From contig JAKLIY010000001.1 of assembly GCA_022709365.1 (NCBI GenBank), forward strand, positions 182,470 through 246,469: a stretch of DNA of 64,000 nt, written 5' to 3'. This document shows, piece by piece, positions 19,090 through 29,204 of this stretch. The stretch is from Pseudomonadota bacterium. Lineage in GTDB: Bacteria; Pseudomonadota; Gammaproteobacteria; Competibacterales; Competibacteraceae. Both the position numbers and the translations under genes were made by a program. Each line of letters begins with the position of its first letter. Position 1 is the first letter of the stretch. Under the pieces are notes generated by a model. That model was given only the letters and a program-made list of their open reading frames with translations, had not been told where the DNA came from and made no database searches.

Positions 19090-20373
19090 TCACGCAGCCT
19101 CCACTTTCGGCTCCGAATGAGGCCAAATCACCGCCGTCTTGACCCGATTGCCGGTGATTTCGACGATCTCGACCGGATGCCCGGCCAAGGTCAACCGGAC
19201 GCCAGGTTCGGGAATCGCTTCCAGATGCTCCATGATCAGCCCGTTGAGGGTACGCGGGCCATCGGTTGGCAATGTCCAGCTCAGCATCCGGTTCAAACTG
19301 CGGATCGAGGTGCGGCCATTGACCACATAGCCGCCATCGGCGCGCGGCGTCAGATTACGGTTGCCGACGGCCGCCGGGTCGGTGGTGAATTCGCCGACGA
19401 TCTCTTCCAGAATATCCTCCAGCGTTACCAGTCCCAGCACATCCCCATACTCGTCCACCACCAGCCCGAACCGCCGGCGCAGTTGCTGGAAATTCACCAA
19501 CTGCCGGGTCAGTGAGGTGCCTTCGGGAACGAAATATGGCTCCCGAACCTGCCCTTCCAGATCGGCAAGATTAAAATCCGGTTTCTGCGCCATTAGATTC
19601 AACACCTTACGCAGGTGCAGGAAGCCGATCACCTGATCAATGGTGTCGCGGTAGACCACCAACCGGGTATAGGGACTATGAGTCAACTGCGCCACGATCT
19701 CTTCCCAACCGGTGTCCAGGTCCAGCCCTGCCACTTCGTTGCGCGGAATCATGATGTCCTGGACGGTGATCTCTTCCAGTTCCAGGATGCTCAGCAGCAT
19801 GGTCTGATGCCGCTTGGGAATCATCACCCCGGCTTCCAGCACCACGGTGCGCAGTTCCTCAGCGCTCAGGGTGTTCTGGGGCAAGGTCTGGATAGTGACC
19901 CGAAATAGCCTTAGCAGACTGTTAACGATAGTGTTGGTGACCCATACCAGTGGATAGAGAATCTTAAGCAGCAGTATGAGTACTGCCGAGGCCGGATAAG
20001 CGACCCGTTCGGGATGCAAAGCGGCCAGGGTCTTGGGAGCAACCTCGCCAAAGATGAGCACCACCAAGGTCATGGCAATAGTGGAAATGGCGATGCCGGT
20101 CTCGCCCAAAAAATGGATGGCGACGATCGTGGCCAGCGAGGAGGCCAGGATGTTAACGAAGTTATTGCCAAGCAAAATGACGCCAATCAGTCGGTCCGGT
20201 CGTTCCAGCAGGTGGCTAACCCGCAGCGCGGCCTTGTCGCCGGCTTTGGCGCGGTGGCGCAGACGGTAGCGGTTGAGGGTCATCAGTCCGGTTTCGGAAC
20301 CGGAGAAAAAAGCGGAACAGCCAATCAGCAGCGCCAGGGCGACGAACAGCAGCCCTATATGAATATCGTCCAA
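19090..20373 (-). CDS. corB: CNNM/CorB-type transporter (DUF21, CBS pair, CorC domain)
   Basis: The predicted product is 427 aa. Residues about 1-190 are the DUF21/CNNM membrane domain (GCSAFFSGSETGLMTL, LGNNFVNILAS, FGEVAPKTLA). A CBS pair follows (VQDIMIPRNEVAGLD and FGLVVDEYGDVLGLVTLEDI), then a CorC_HlyC domain ending the protein. The family is linked to Mg2+ efflux and resistance. It is followed in the same direction by its usual partner position: ypjD lies just upstream and ffh is divergent, as in E. coli (yfjD-ypjD-ffh). Confidence 0.9.
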   Translation of the reverse strand: MDDIHIGLLFVALALLIGCSAFFSGSETGLMTLNRYRLRHRAKAGDKAALRVSHLLERPDRLIGVILLGNNFVNILASSLATIVAIHFLGETGIAISTIAMTLVVLIFGEVAPKTLAALHPERVAYPASAVLILLLKILYPLVWVTNTIVNSLLRLFRVTIQTLPQNTLSAEELRTVVLEAGVMIPKRHQTMLLSILELEEITVQDIMIPRNEVAGLDLDTGWEEIVAQLTHSPYTRLVVYRDTIDQVIGFLHLRKVLNLMAQKPDFNLADLEGQVREPYFVPEGTSLTRQLVNFQQLRRRFGLVVDEYGDVLGLVTLEDILEEIVGEFTTDPAAVGNRNLTPRADGGYVVNGRTSIRSLNRMLSWTLPTDGPRTLNGLIMEHLEAIPEPGVRLTLAGHPVEIVEITGNRVKTAVIWPHSEPKVEAA

Positions 20374-20442
20374 GTCGCAAAAACCTCGGTTCGGATGGTG
20401 AATTTCGTTTTTACGGGTTGCGGGCGCGAACTGTCAAGCACC

Positions 20443-21252
20443 TTAATAACGGCGCAGCACCAATTCCAGCACCAGTTTGCTGCCGAAATAAGCCAGCAGC
20501 AGAAAGGTGAAACCGCTCAGCGTCCAGCGAATGGCGGTGCGTCCGCGCCAGCCAAACCGCCAGCGGCCCCATAACAACACCCCGAACACCCCCCAAGCTA
20601 CGAAAGACAGCACGGTTTTATGCACCAGGTGCTGGGCGAAAATATCCTCCAGGAAAAACAGGCCGCTGGCCAGGGTAATACTGAGCAGGACAAAGCCGGC
20701 GCCGATCATCTGAAACAGCAGGGATTCCATCGCGGTCAAGGGCGGGATGCCGCGCAGAAAGCCACCCGGCTGGCGATGGCGCAGCCGATAATCCTGCACC
20801 GCCAGCAGCAGGGCCTGCACTGCCGCCAAGGTGAGCAGCGAATAGGCGAGAATAGCGATCAGGATATGCAACTCCAGCGGCCACTGCCCAGTGTCAGCGA
20901 CGATGCGCGCCGACGGAAACAGCAGACCGAAGATCAGGGTCAGGGCGCAAAACGGCAGCACGATGATGCCTAGATTCTCCACCGGACGCACCATAGCCGC
21001 CGCCAGCAACAGCACACCGATCAGCCAACCGGTGAACGACAGGGCGTTGAAAAAGCCCAGATTCAGGCCGGCGGATGAAAAAACCGTCTGAGACAAAATC
21101 ATGGCGTGCAAGATTGCGGCGCTCCAGCCTAGCGCCAATGGGCCGCCTTTAGCACCCGGTCCGCCACGGCTGGCGCGTGCCAGCCGCGCGGCAAGCCAAC
21201 TGCCAGCGAGCAGGTATAGCAAAGCGGCCAAACCGCCGATGAGCGCGTTCAT
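20443..21252 (-). CDS. ypjD: YpjD/CcsA-like cytochrome c assembly-family membrane protein
   Basis: The predicted product is a 269-aa inner-membrane protein with eight hydrophobic segments. Conserved histidines in WPLELHILIAILAYS and HLVHKTVLSFVAW match the CcsA/CcmC-like fold of YpjD. Exact function is not settled; in enterobacteria the gene is linked to Mg2+/Co2+ transport with corB. The longer frame to 21372 runs through palindromic repeats; the ATG at 21252 has AGGAAA just upstream and starts at the first membrane segment. It lies upstream of corB in the same direction. Confidence 0.88.
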   Translation of the reverse strand: MNALIGGLAALLYLLAGSWLAARLARASRGGPGAKGGPLALGWSAAILHAMILSQTVFSSAGLNLGFFNALSFTGWLIGVLLLAAAMVRPVENLGIIVLPFCALTLIFGLLFPSARIVADTGQWPLELHILIAILAYSLLTLAAVQALLLAVQDYRLRHRQPGGFLRGIPPLTAMESLLFQMIGAGFVLLSITLASGLFFLEDIFAQHLVHKTVLSFVAWGVFGVLLWGRWRFGWRGRTAIRWTLSGFTFLLLAYFGSKLVLELVLRRY

Positions 21253-21278
21253 TAAGATTTCCTGGATCGTCTTTCGCT

Positions 21279-21339
21279 CCCTTCTCCGCTGCCAGGAGAG
21301 GGTCATCTTTTCGCTCCCTTCTCCCCTGGCGGGAGAGGG
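21279..21339. repeat. Two tandem GC-rich palindromes
   Basis: Arms CCCTTCTCC / GGAGAGGG (21279-21302) and CCCTTCTCCC / GGGAGAGGG (21316-21339) repeat in the same order, with the shared spacer motif TTTCGCTCCCTTCTC or TTTTCGCTCCCTTCTC. They lie between divergent ypjD and ffh. The tandem copies look like a repeat duplicated in place. Confidence 0.7.
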
Positions 21340-21456
21340 ATTGAGGTGAGGGGGGCCGAAGAATAATGACATGGAACGACATCGGCTTGAAGCGCCCCGG
21401 CCCGTTCGATTCCTCTATAATCGCCGCACAGGATCGTTAATAAAGGTTAAACCGGC

Positions 21457-22827
21457 ATGTTTGAAAATCTCAGTGAACGTCTGCTCCGCACGGTCAAAAA
21501 CCTGCGCGGCCAGGGTCGCCTGACCGAGGACAACATCAAGGACGCGCTGCGCGAGGTACGCATGGCGCTGCTGGAAGCCGATGTCGCGCTGCCGGTGGTG
21601 CGGGAGTTTATCAATCGGGTACGCGAGCGGGCCATCGGCGAGGAGGTGCTGCTCAGTCTGACGCCGGGCCAGGTGTTGATCAAAATCGTTCATGACGAAC
21701 TGATCCGCACCATGGGCGAGGCCAACGCTGAGCTGAATCTGCGCACGCAACCGCCGGCGGTCGTGTTGATGGCCGGTCTGCAAGGTTCCGGCAAGACCAC
21801 CAGCGTCGCCAAGCTGGCTCGCTGGCTCAAGGAGCAGCAGCACAAAAAAGTGCTGGTGGTCAGTTGCGACGTGTACCGGCCAGCGGCTATCGACCAGTTG
21901 CGCAAGCTGGCCGGCGAGGTCGGTGCGGAGTTTTTCCCCAGCGATCCCGGACAGGAACCTGAAGCCATCGCCCGTCAGGCGCTGGAACACGCCCGTACCC
22001 ATGGTGTGGACGTGTTGATCGTCGACACTGCCGGTCGCTTGCACGTTGACGAAGCGATGATGGCGGAAATCCAGCGGTTGCACACGGCGCTCAACCCCAT
22101 TGAAACCCTGTTCGTGGTGGACAGCATGACCGGTCAGGACGCCGCTAACACCGCCCAGGCTTTCAACGCCGCCTTGCCGCTAACCGGGGTGGTGCTGACC
22201 AAGACGGATGGCGATGCCCGGGGCGGGGCGGCGCTGTCGATCCGTCACATCACCGGCCAGCCGATCAAGTTCCTCGGCATCGGTGAAAAGACCACCGCCC
22301 TCGAACCCTTTTTTCCCGACCGGGTCGCCTCCCGCATTCTCGGCAAGGGCGACGTTCTCAGCCTGGTCGAGGAGATGGAGCGCAAGGTCGACAAGGAGAA
22401 AGCGCTGAAACTGGCCCAGAAAGTTCAGAAAGGCAAGGGTTTCGATCTGGAGGACTTCCGCGAGCAGATGGAGCAGATGATGGGTATGGGCGGCATCGCC
22501 GGGTTGCTGGAAAAGGTCCCGGGTTTCAACGGAGCGCCGGCTGCGCTCAAGGAGCAGGCGACGGACAAAGAAGTCAAGCGACTGATTGCCATCATCAACT
22601 CCATGACCCCTGGAGAACGGCGCTTCCCGGACATCATCAAGGGTTCGCGCAAACGGCGCATTGCTGCGGGTTCCGGCACACAAATTCAGGACGTGAACCG
22701 TCTGCTCAAGCAGTTCGACCAGGCGCAGAAGATGATGAAGAAAATGAAAGGGGGAGGGTTGATGAAAATGATGCGTGGCCTGCAGGGCCGAATGCCGCCA
22801 GGCAGTCTGCCACCCATGAAGCGCTAA
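21457..22827 (+). CDS. ffh: Signal recognition particle protein Ffh
   Basis: The predicted product is a 456-aa SRP54 GTPase, which with 4.5S RNA targets inner-membrane proteins to FtsY and SecYEG. The N domain is followed by the G domain (GLQGSGKTT near residue 106, [15 protein letters not shown]) and the methionine-rich M domain ([12 protein letters not shown], then [20 protein letters not shown]). A TATAAT at 21416-21421 is a plausible -10 box, though no clear -35 is seen. A strong terminator separates it from rpsP. Confidence 0.97.
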   Translation: MFENLSERLLRTVKNLRGQGRLTEDNIKDALREVRMALLEADVALPVVREFINRVRERAIGEEVLLSLTPGQVLIKIVHDELIRTMGEANAELNLRTQPPAVVLMAGLQGSGKTTSVAKLARWLKEQQHKKVLVVSCDVYRPAAIDQLRKLAGEVGAEFFPSDPGQEPEAIARQALEHARTHGVDVLIVDTAGRLHVDEAMMAEIQRLHTALNPIETLFVVDSMTGQDAANTAQAFNAALPLTGVVLTKTDGDARGGAALSIRHITGQPIKFLGIGEKTTALEPFFPDRVASRILGKGDVLSLVEEMERKVDKEKALKLAQKVQKGKGFDLEDFREQMEQMMGMGGIAGLLEKVPGFNGAPAALKEQATDKEVKRLIAIINSMTPGERRFPDIIKGSRKRRIAAGSGTQIQDVNRLLKQFDQAQKMMKKMKGGGLMKMMRGLQGRMPPGSLPPMKR

Positions 22828-22882
22828 TTCCCAAAAGGTTTCCAACACCTGAAATTTCCGTTACTATTCTCTACTTAATTCG

Positions 22883-22907
22883 GCCGCCCCCTGCGGGCGG
22901 CTTTTTT
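22883..22907 (+). terminator. Rho-independent terminator after ffh
   Basis: Arms GCCGCCC and GGGCGGC pair perfectly around CCTGC, followed by six T. It lies 55 bases after the ffh stop and 36 before rpsP, so it may act as an attenuating or partial terminator before the ribosomal operon. Confidence 0.88.
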
Positions 22908-22943
22908 GTATGGATCTCGAAATTCGCAAGAGGTATTCACAGC

Positions 22944-23204
22944 GTGGTGACCATCCGCCTGTCTCGTGGCGGCGCTAAGAAGCGCCCTTTCTACACCGTG
23001 ATTGTGACCGACAGCCGTAACCGGCGCGACGGTCGTTATATCGAGCGGCTCGGCTTTTTCAACCCTATCGCCAGCGGCAAGGAAGAGCGGTTGAGCCTGA
23101 ATCAGGAACGATTGCAGTACTGGTTGAATACTGGCGCGCAACTTTCCGCACGGGTGGCCAGCCTGGCGAAGGAATACGCCCGTAAACAACCGGTAGCGGC
23201 TTAA
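22944..23204 (+). CDS. rpsP: 30S ribosomal protein S16
   Basis: The predicted product is 86 aa. The family N-terminus [16 protein letters not shown] and the [14 protein letters not shown] motif are present. The start is the GTG at 22944; a second GTG follows directly. It is the first gene of the conserved rpsP-rimM-trmD-rplS operon. Confidence 0.97.
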   Translation: MVTIRLSRGGAKKRPFYTVIVTDSRNRRDGRYIERLGFFNPIASGKEERLSLNQERLQYWLNTGAQLSARVASLAKEYARKQPVAA

Positions 23205-23237
23205 CCGCTTATCGTACTCATTAGATAGTCAGCCGCC

Positions 23238-23738
23238 ATGTCGGATTGGGTCGTGCTGGGCCGGGTTTCGGGTCTGTTGGGTCTGCAAGGCTGGGTGCGG
23301 GTGTTCTCTCATACTGACCCGCGTGAAGGCATTGCCTGTTACCATCCGGTGTTTCTGCGGCGGCAGGGCGAATGGCAGCCTTTCGAGATTGAAGCCGGTC
23401 ACGCTCACGGTGCCGGAGTGGTGCTCAAGTTCGTGGGTTATGACGACCGCGACCGGGCTGCGACCCTGATTCAGAGCGACATTGCCGTGCGCCGCACGCA
23501 GTTGCCGCCCCCCGGACCGGGTGAGTATTACTGGTCGGATTTGGCAGGATTGCGGGTGATCACGCTGGAGGGCGTGGATTTGGGGACCGTCGATCATGTA
23601 TTTGCGACCGGCGCTAACGACGTGCTGGTGGTTAAAGGTGAACGGGAACGGTTACTGCCCTTCGTGAAAGGTCAGGTGGTGGTCGAGATCGACCTCGAAC
23701 AGCGTCTGTTGCGGGTCGATTGGGATCCGGATTTTTAG
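23238..23738 (+). CDS. rimM: Ribosome maturation factor RimM
   Basis: The predicted product is 166 aa. An N-terminal RimM beta-barrel ([18 protein letters not shown]) is followed by a PRC-barrel domain ([26 protein letters not shown]). It aids 30S head assembly by binding S19. Its TAG stop shares one base with the GTG start of trmD, so the two are coupled. Confidence 0.96.
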   Translation: MSDWVVLGRVSGLLGLQGWVRVFSHTDPREGIACYHPVFLRRQGEWQPFEIEAGHAHGAGVVLKFVGYDDRDRAATLIQSDIAVRRTQLPPPGPGEYYWSDLAGLRVITLEGVDLGTVDHVFATGANDVLVVKGERERLLPFVKGQVVVEIDLEQRLLRVDWDPDF

Positions 23739-24559
23739 TGCGTATCGACGTCATCACCCTGTTTCCCGAAATGGTCGAAACCCTACTGCGCTTCGGGGTC
23801 ACGGGTCGGGCAGTCGAGCGCAACTTGCTCAATGTAGCGACATGGAATCCGCGCGACGAAGCTCATGACCGGCATCACACGGTCGATGACCGCTCCTATG
23901 GCGGCGGACCGGGGATGGTGATGAAAGTCCAGCCGTTGCGCGACACCCTGCGGCGAACGCGGGCGGCGGCGGAACCATCGGGAAAAACCCTGTATCTCAG
24001 TCCCCAAGGTCGGCCATTGACTCAGGACGGGGTGCGGGAACTGGCGAGCGGGCCGCGTTTGATCCTGCTGGCGGGTCGCTATGAAGGCATCGATGAGCGG
24101 TTGATCGAGGCCGAAGTTGACGAGGAATGGTCCATTGGCGACTACGTCCTGAGTGGCGGCGAACTGGCGGCGCTGGTGGTGATCGACGCGGTAGCCCGGT
24201 TATTGCCGGGCGCTTTAAATGACCATGAATCGGCTGAACAGGATTCGTTCATGGACGGTCTGCTGGACTGCCCGCATTACACCCGGCCTGAAGACATCGA
24301 CGGTCGGCGGGTTCCGGCGGTGCTGTTAAGCGGTGATCACGCGGCCATTGCCCGCTGGCGGCGGCGCGAGGCGCTGGGACGAACCTGGCGGCGGCGACCC
24401 GAACTACTGGCGCGGCGTGGGCTGGATGCCCAGGATCAGGCTTTATTGAATGAATTTATTGAGGACTATTCAGAAAGAATGGGGTATCCCGGCGTTGCTG
24501 GCGATCTCTTGGAACAACGTGGAGTAGAGTGTGATGAGCAAATTGGTCGAAGCCTTTGA
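23738..24559 (+). CDS. trmD: tRNA (guanine37-N1)-methyltransferase TrmD
   Basis: The predicted product is 273 aa. The trefoil-knot SAM site is visible ([29 protein letters not shown]), as are the N-terminal [11 protein letters not shown] and GGGPGMVMK. It makes m1G37 in tRNA and prevents frameshifting. The start is a GTG at 23738 overlapping the rimM stop; the longer upstream frame is rimM sequence. It is about 20 residues longer than usual, and its last 26 bases overlap rplS. Confidence 0.96.
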   Translation: MRIDVITLFPEMVETLLRFGVTGRAVERNLLNVATWNPRDEAHDRHHTVDDRSYGGGPGMVMKVQPLRDTLRRTRAAAEPSGKTLYLSPQGRPLTQDGVRELASGPRLILLAGRYEGIDERLIEAEVDEEWSIGDYVLSGGELAALVVIDAVARLLPGALNDHESAEQDSFMDGLLDCPHYTRPEDIDGRRVPAVLLSGDHAAIARWRRREALGRTWRRRPELLARRGLDAQDQALLNEFIEDYSERMGYPGVAGDLLEQRGVECDEQIGRSL

Positions 24560-24881
24560 ACGGGAACAGATGACCCGTGAAGTCCCCGAGTTCAATCCCG
24601 GCGATACGGTAGTGGTGCGGGTCAAGGTCAAGGAAGGCAATCGTGAGCGCCTGCAGGCTTTCGAAGGCATCGTGATCGCCAAGCGCAACCGGGGCCTGAA
24701 CTCCGCGTTCACCGTGCGCAAGATTTCCCACGGTGAAGGCGTGGAGCGGGTGTTCCAGACGCACAGCCCGGCGATTTCCGATATCAGCGTCAAGCGCCGG
24801 GGCGATGTGCGCCGCGCCAAGCTGTATTACCTGCGCGGTCTGGAAGGCAAGGCCGCCCGCATCAAGGAAAAGCTGCGCTAG
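24534..24881 (+). CDS. rplS: 50S ribosomal protein L19
   Basis: The predicted product is 115 aa with family features ([61 protein letters not shown]). I chose the ATG at 24534, with GGAG 9 bases upstream, over the in-frame GTG at 24531. It overlaps the trmD 3' end by 26 bases and closes the operon. Confidence 0.97.
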   Translation: MSKLVEAFEREQMTREVPEFNPGDTVVVRVKVKEGNRERLQAFEGIVIAKRNRGLNSAFTVRKISHGEGVERVFQTHSPAISDISVKRRGDVRRAKLYYLRGLEGKAARIKEKLR

Positions 24882-24888
24882 CCGACGC

Positions 24889-24911
24889 ACCCTCCCTCTG
24901 TTCGGGAGGGT
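24889..24911 (+). repeat. Palindrome ACCCTCCC / GGGAGGGT after rplS
   Basis: Perfect 8-base arms flank a 7-base loop, 7 bases after the rplS stop. There is no T run. It belongs to the GC-rich palindrome family and may double as a transcription brake between rplS and cysQ. Confidence 0.65.
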
Positions 24912-24924
24912 CGGGGAAAGTCAA

Positions 24925-25740
24925 ATGCACGACCCGTGGATCCACTGGATCAATCCGGTTCGAGCGCTGGCGGTGGAAGCCAGTGAGCGGATTCTGGCGA
25001 TTTACGCGACGGCGTTTGACGTGATCGCCAAGGAAGATAACAGTCCGTTGACCGCCGCTGATTTGGCGTCGCATCAAACCATCGTCGCGGGTTTGCGCGA
25101 ACTGACCCCTGACATTCCGGTGCTGTCCGAGGAATCTGCCGCCCTTCCGTTCGCCGAGCGTCAATTCTGGCGTCGTTACTGGCTGGTGGACCCACTGGAC
25201 GGCACTAAGGAATTTGTCAAACGCACGGGTGAGTTCACGGTCAATATTGCCTTGATTGATGATCACCAGCCGGTTCTCGGCCTCGTGCGCGTTCCGGTTA
25301 CGGGCTTATGTTACTTCGCCGCCCTCGGCCATGGCGCGTTCCGCGAAGACCCGGGGCAACCGCCGCAACCGATAGCCGTTAAACCTCTGCAACCCGGCCA
25401 ACCGGTGCGGGTCGTCGGCAGCAAATCACACGGCGGGCCGGGTTTGCAAAAATTCGTCGCCGCCCTGGGGCCGCATCAACTGGTCACCATCGGCAGTTCG
25501 CTCAAACTCTGCCAGGTCGCGGAAGGTGCAGCGGATGTCTATCCCCGCATGGGACTCACCTCGGAATGGGATACCGCTGCCGCGCAAGCCGTTGTCGAAG
25601 TTGCGGGCGGTCAAGTGGTGTCCGCCGCAACCGGTCAGCCGCTACGCTACAACACCCGCGATTCGCTGCTGAATCCGTATTTTATCGTCTATGGGGACGC
25701 CAGTCGCGACTGGCTGTGCTACGTTCCACACGAGGATTGA
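24925..25740 (+). CDS. cysQ: 3'(2'),5'-bisphosphate nucleotidase CysQ
   Basis: The predicted product is a 271-aa inositol-monophosphatase-fold enzyme. The metal-site motifs are LSEESA, DPLDGTKEF and EWDTAAAQAVVE. CysQ converts adenosine 3',5'-bisphosphate, a by-product of sulfate assimilation and sulfotransfer, to AMP. The ATG at 24925 begins MHDPWIHWINPV; the longer frame upstream is rplS sequence. It is of interest that a sulfotransferase domain occurs elsewhere in this window (52380-56600), which would release the same by-product. Confidence 0.92.
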   Translation: MHDPWIHWINPVRALAVEASERILAIYATAFDVIAKEDNSPLTAADLASHQTIVAGLRELTPDIPVLSEESAALPFAERQFWRRYWLVDPLDGTKEFVKRTGEFTVNIALIDDHQPVLGLVRVPVTGLCYFAALGHGAFREDPGQPPQPIAVKPLQPGQPVRVVGSKSHGGPGLQKFVAALGPHQLVTIGSSLKLCQVAEGAADVYPRMGLTSEWDTAAAQAVVEVAGGQVVSAATGQPLRYNTRDSLLNPYFIVYGDASRDWLCYVPHED

Positions 25741-25754
25741 AGGGTGAGGTCGTC

Positions 25755-26234
25755 ATGAGCGTCTATCAAGCCATCATCGCGGCGCCATTCGCCTACATCG
25801 GTTTGCGCATGGCCGGCGAAGCGGTCAGCGCACTGGATTATCTGCCCGCTGATACGCCTGAGCAGCCGCCCACCGATGCCGCGACTGCCCGGGTCGTCGA
25901 GCAGTTGCAGGTCTATTTTCATGATCCCCACGCCCCGCTCACCGTTCCGCTGTTGCTGGAAGGAACCACGTTTCAACAGCAGGTCTGGGAGGCGTTGCAA
26001 GCCATTCCGCCAGGAACCGTATTGACCTATGGTGAACTGGCCAGGCAGTTGGGAACCGCCGCCCGCGCCATTGGCGGCGCCTGCCGCACCAATCCCATCC
26101 CGATCCTGATTCCCTGTCACCGGGTGGTGGGTCGGCAAGGTTTAGGCGGTTACACCGGAGCAGTGACTGGCGATTCGCTGGGGATCAAACGCTGGCTGTT
26201 GCGGCATGAGGGCGTGGATTGCCCACCCGCTTGA
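25755..26234 (+). CDS. ogt: Methylated-DNA--[protein]-cysteine S-methyltransferase
   Basis: The predicted product is 159 aa. The catalytic PCHRV motif is at residues 120-124 (Cys121), with the DNA-recognition helix around [20 protein letters not shown]. It repairs O6-alkylguanine by suicidal transfer to the cysteine. The ATG at 25755 follows GAGG; the frame to 25566 is cysQ sequence. It is slightly shorter than E. coli Ogt. The gene lies 14 bases after cysQ, so it is probably co-transcribed. Confidence 0.93.
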   Translation: MSVYQAIIAAPFAYIGLRMAGEAVSALDYLPADTPEQPPTDAATARVVEQLQVYFHDPHAPLTVPLLLEGTTFQQQVWEALQAIPPGTVLTYGELARQLGTAARAIGGACRTNPIPILIPCHRVVGRQGLGGYTGAVTGDSLGIKRWLLRHEGVDCPPA

Positions 26235-26301
26235 AATCCCGCTATCTGTCCACATATCCGCTCCTGGCATACGAACACATTACCCAGGAGACCGTCCCCC
26301 C

Positions 26302-28203
26302 ATGACCGTCGAAGCCCATAAGGAAACCCTCGGTTTCCAGACCGAGGTGCAGCAATTGCTGCGCCTGGTCGCGCATTCCCTGTATTCCCATAAGGAAGTC
26401 TTCCTCCGCGAACTGATTTCCAACGCCTCCGACGCCTGCGACAAGCTGCGCTTTGAAGCGCTGACCGATGGCGCGTTGTACGAAAACGATCCCGAACTGA
26501 AGATCCGCGTCAGCTTCGACAAGGACGCTCGCACCATTACCGTGGCCGATAACGGCATTGGCATGGACCGGCAGGAAGTGATCGATAATATCGGCACCAT
26601 CGCCCGTTCCGGCACCCGTCAGTTCATGCAGAAACTCACCGGCGATCAGGCCAAGGACGCCAATCTGATCGGCCAGTTCGGCGTGGGCTTCTATTCCAGC
26701 TTCGTCGTCGCCGACCGGGTGACGTTGCGGACCCGCCGCGCTGGCATGGGTGCGGAGCATGGCGTCTACTGGGAGTCCATCGGCGAAGGTGAGTACACTC
26801 TGGAAACCATTGAGAAACCGGATCGTGGCACCGAGGTCGTTCTCCATCTGCGCGAGGAAGATAGCGACCTGCTCAATGAGTGGCAGTTGCGTTCGATCAT
26901 CACCAAGTATTCCGATCACATCACCCTGCCGGTCATGATGCCGGTGGAGAAACCCGCCGAGGACAAGGATGCGCCGCCGGTCGTGGTGGAAGAACGAATC
27001 AATCAGGCGGCGGCGCTGTGGGCGCGGTCCAAGAATGACATCAAGGAAGAGGAGTATAAGGAATTCTACAAGCACGTCGGCCATGACTTTGAAGACCCGC
27101 TGGCCTGGACGCATCACCGGGTCGAGGGCAAGCTGGAATACACCTCACTGCTATTCATCCCGACCCGTGCGCCCTTCGACCTGTGGGATCGTGAACAGCG
27201 CCATGGCGTCAAGCTGTATGTGCAACGGGTGTTCATCATGGACGACGCAGATCATCTGATGCCGCGTTATCTGCGCTTCGTGCGCGGCGTGATCGACTCC
27301 AATGATCTGCCGCTGAATATCTCCCGCGAGTTGCTGCAAGGCAGCAAGGTGGTGGACAGCATTCGCGCCGGTTCAGTGAAAAAGGTGCTGGGCCTGCTGG
27401 AGGACATGGCGAATAACGACGCCGAAAAATACAGTAAGTTCTGGAAAGAGTTTGGCCGGGTGCTCAAGGAAGGACCCGCTGAGGATTACAGCAACCGCGA
27501 GCAAATCGCCAAATTGCTGCGCTACGCCTCAACCCACAACGACACGCCCGACCAGACCGTTTCACTGACGGATTACCTCGGGCGGATGAACGATGGACAG
27601 GACAAGATTTACTACATCAGCGCCGACAGCTTCGCCGCCGCCAAAAACAGCCCGCATCTGGAAATCTTCCGCAAGAAAGGTCTGGAAGTCTTGCTGCTGA
27701 CCGACCGGGTAGACGAATGGCTGATGTCGCACCTGACCGAATTTGAAGGCAAGCACTTCCAGTCCGTCGCCAAGGGCGCGCTGGATCTGGACAAGATTGC
27801 TTCAGAAGAGGAAAAGCAGGAACAGAAGCAGGCCGAGGACCAATACCAGGGTTTGCTGACCCGGGTCAAAGACGTGCTGGGCGACAAAGTGAAAGAAGTG
27901 CGAATTTCCTCGCGGCTGACCGATTCGCCGGCCTGTCTGGTGGTCGACGAATATGCCCTCAGCGCCCACCTGGAGCGACTGCTGCGCGATGCCGGACAGA
28001 GCGTGCCGATGAGCAAGCCCTATCTGGAACTGAATCCCGCGCACTCGCTGATCGCCCGGTTGAAGGACGAAGCCGACGTGACGCGCTTTGGCGACTGGAC
28101 GAATCTGTTGTTCGAACAGGCGGTGTTGGCCGAGGGCGGGCAACTGGAAGACCCGGCCAGCTTCGTCAAACGGCTTAATGGCCTGCTGCTGGCGATGGGT
28201 TAA
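26302..28203 (+). CDS. htpG: Chaperone HtpG (Hsp90)
   Basis: The predicted product is 633 aa. The GHKL ATP site is clear: [32 protein letters not shown] and GQFGVGFYS. Middle and C-terminal dimerisation domains follow ([12 protein letters not shown]). The start is the ATG at 26302 behind CAGGAG. It is likely monocistronic. No sigma-32 promoter could be assigned with confidence. Confidence 0.97.
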   Translation: MTVEAHKETLGFQTEVQQLLRLVAHSLYSHKEVFLRELISNASDACDKLRFEALTDGALYENDPELKIRVSFDKDARTITVADNGIGMDRQEVIDNIGTIARSGTRQFMQKLTGDQAKDANLIGQFGVGFYSSFVVADRVTLRTRRAGMGAEHGVYWESIGEGEYTLETIEKPDRGTEVVLHLREEDSDLLNEWQLRSIITKYSDHITLPVMMPVEKPAEDKDAPPVVVEERINQAAALWARSKNDIKEEEYKEFYKHVGHDFEDPLAWTHHRVEGKLEYTSLLFIPTRAPFDLWDREQRHGVKLYVQRVFIMDDADHLMPRYLRFVRGVIDSNDLPLNISRELLQGSKVVDSIRAGSVKKVLGLLEDMANNDAEKYSKFWKEFGRVLKEGPAEDYSNREQIAKLLRYASTHNDTPDQTVSLTDYLGRMNDGQDKIYYISADSFAAAKNSPHLEIFRKKGLEVLLLTDRVDEWLMSHLTEFEGKHFQSVAKGALDLDKIASEEEKQEQKQAEDQYQGLLTRVKDVLGDKVKEVRISSRLTDSPACLVVDEYALSAHLERLLRDAGQSVPMSKPYLELNPAHSLIARLKDEADVTRFGDWTNLLFEQAVLAEGGQLEDPASFVKRLNGLLLAMG

Positions 28204-28284
28204 CCCTAAACCCGACAAATTTGCTAAATTATTGGCGACGATGATCCCATCATCGCGCTCAATTAACCGGGGAGATGCCCTAAC

Positions 28285-28719
28285 ATGATGCAACTGAAGG
28301 AAATTCTGAGTAAAAAAGGTGGACAGCCCGTCACCGTGCCGACCACCGCCACCGTCGCCGCCGCGATCCACGCTATGACCGAGCATAAGGTTGGCTCAGT
28401 GATGGTGCCGAATGTCGATGGTTCACCAGCGGGCATCTTCACCGAGCGCGATGTACTGAAACTGTGCGCCGAAGGCCGGACCGATTTCGCCAAAATGTCG
28501 ATTCGGCCCTGCATGACCTGCGACATGACCATCGGCAAGCCAAGCGATACGATCGGCGAAGTCCTCACCATCATGACGGCCAAACGCTTCCGCCACATGC
28601 CGGTGGTGGATGAGAGTGGTAAAATGATCGGGGTCGTTTCCATTGGCGACCTGGTCAAGGCCAAGCTCGAAGAAACCGCTCAGGAAGCTCAGGCCCTGCG
28701 CGAATACATCACGACCTAA
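28285..28719 (+). CDS. CBS-domain pair protein
   Basis: The predicted product is 144 aa made of two CBS domains (VGSVMVPNVDGSPAGIFTER and FRHMPVVDESGKMIGVVSIG), each with the usual (T/S)-x-x-D end (FTERDVLK, VSIGDLVK). Such stand-alone pairs bind adenine nucleotides and regulate a partner. GGGGAGAT lies upstream of the ATG. The partner is not evident; htpG is upstream and ycgN downstream. Confidence 0.88.
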   Translation: MMQLKEILSKKGGQPVTVPTTATVAAAIHAMTEHKVGSVMVPNVDGSPAGIFTERDVLKLCAEGRTDFAKMSIRPCMTCDMTIGKPSDTIGEVLTIMTAKRFRHMPVVDESGKMIGVVSIGDLVKAKLEETAQEAQALREYITT

Positions 28720-28730
28720 AGCCGTTCGGG

Positions 28731-29204
28731 ATGCCGACTGGAAATTCACCTCCCTCGCCTAAAGGGGGAGGGAGTGAGCGCTTCTGGGAAACCGCTGCCC
28801 TCTCTGACCTGACCGGGGCCGAATGGGAAGCGCTGTGCGACGGTTGCGGCAAGTGCTGTCTGCACAAGCTGGAAGATGAGGAGACCGGCGAGTTGTTTCA
28901 CACCAACGTCGCTTGCCGATTGCTGGATTTGCAGACCGGACAATGTACCCGCTACGCCGAACGGTTCCGCTGGGTCCCCGATTGTGTCTCGTTGACGCCT
29001 GCTGAAGTGCAGCGCGTTAACTGGTTGCCAGCAACCTGCGCCTATCGGTTGCGCGCCGAGGGCCAGCCCTTGCCGAACTGGCATCCGTTGCGCACTGGCG
29101 ATTCGCGCTCCACTCAGAAGGCTGGCATGAGTGTGTGCGGCTGGGCCATCCCCGAACGCCGCGCCCGTCGGCTGGAAGACCACATCATCGAGATGCCTTC
29201 ATGA
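28731..29204 (+). CDS. ycgN: YcgN/UPF0260 family cysteine-cluster protein
   Basis: The predicted product is 157 aa. It matches E. coli YcgN from FWET onward: EWEALCDGCGKCCLHKL, FHTNVACRLLD, WLPATCAYRLRAEG and a terminal EDHIIEMPS. The CxxCGKCC cluster suggests metal or Fe-S binding, but function is unknown. The only in-frame start is the ATG at 28731, so the first 15 residues (TGNSPPSPKGGGSE) are encoded by a palindromic repeat. Its stop overlaps the next start (ATGA). Confidence 0.88.
   Translation: MPTGNSPPSPKGGGSERFWETAALSDLTGAEWEALCDGCGKCCLHKLEDEETGELFHTNVACRLLDLQTGQCTRYAERFRWVPDCVSLTPAEVQRVNWLPATCAYRLRAEGQPLPNWHPLRTGDSRSTQKAGMSVCGWAIPERRARRLEDHIIEMPS
28749..28775. repeat. GC-rich palindrome inside the start of ycgN
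   Basis: Arms CTCCCTC (28750-28756) and GAGGGAG (28768-28774) belong to the window-wide palindrome family. The element lies inside the coding frame of ycgN, just after the start codon, and adds about nine residues. Confidence 0.7.
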
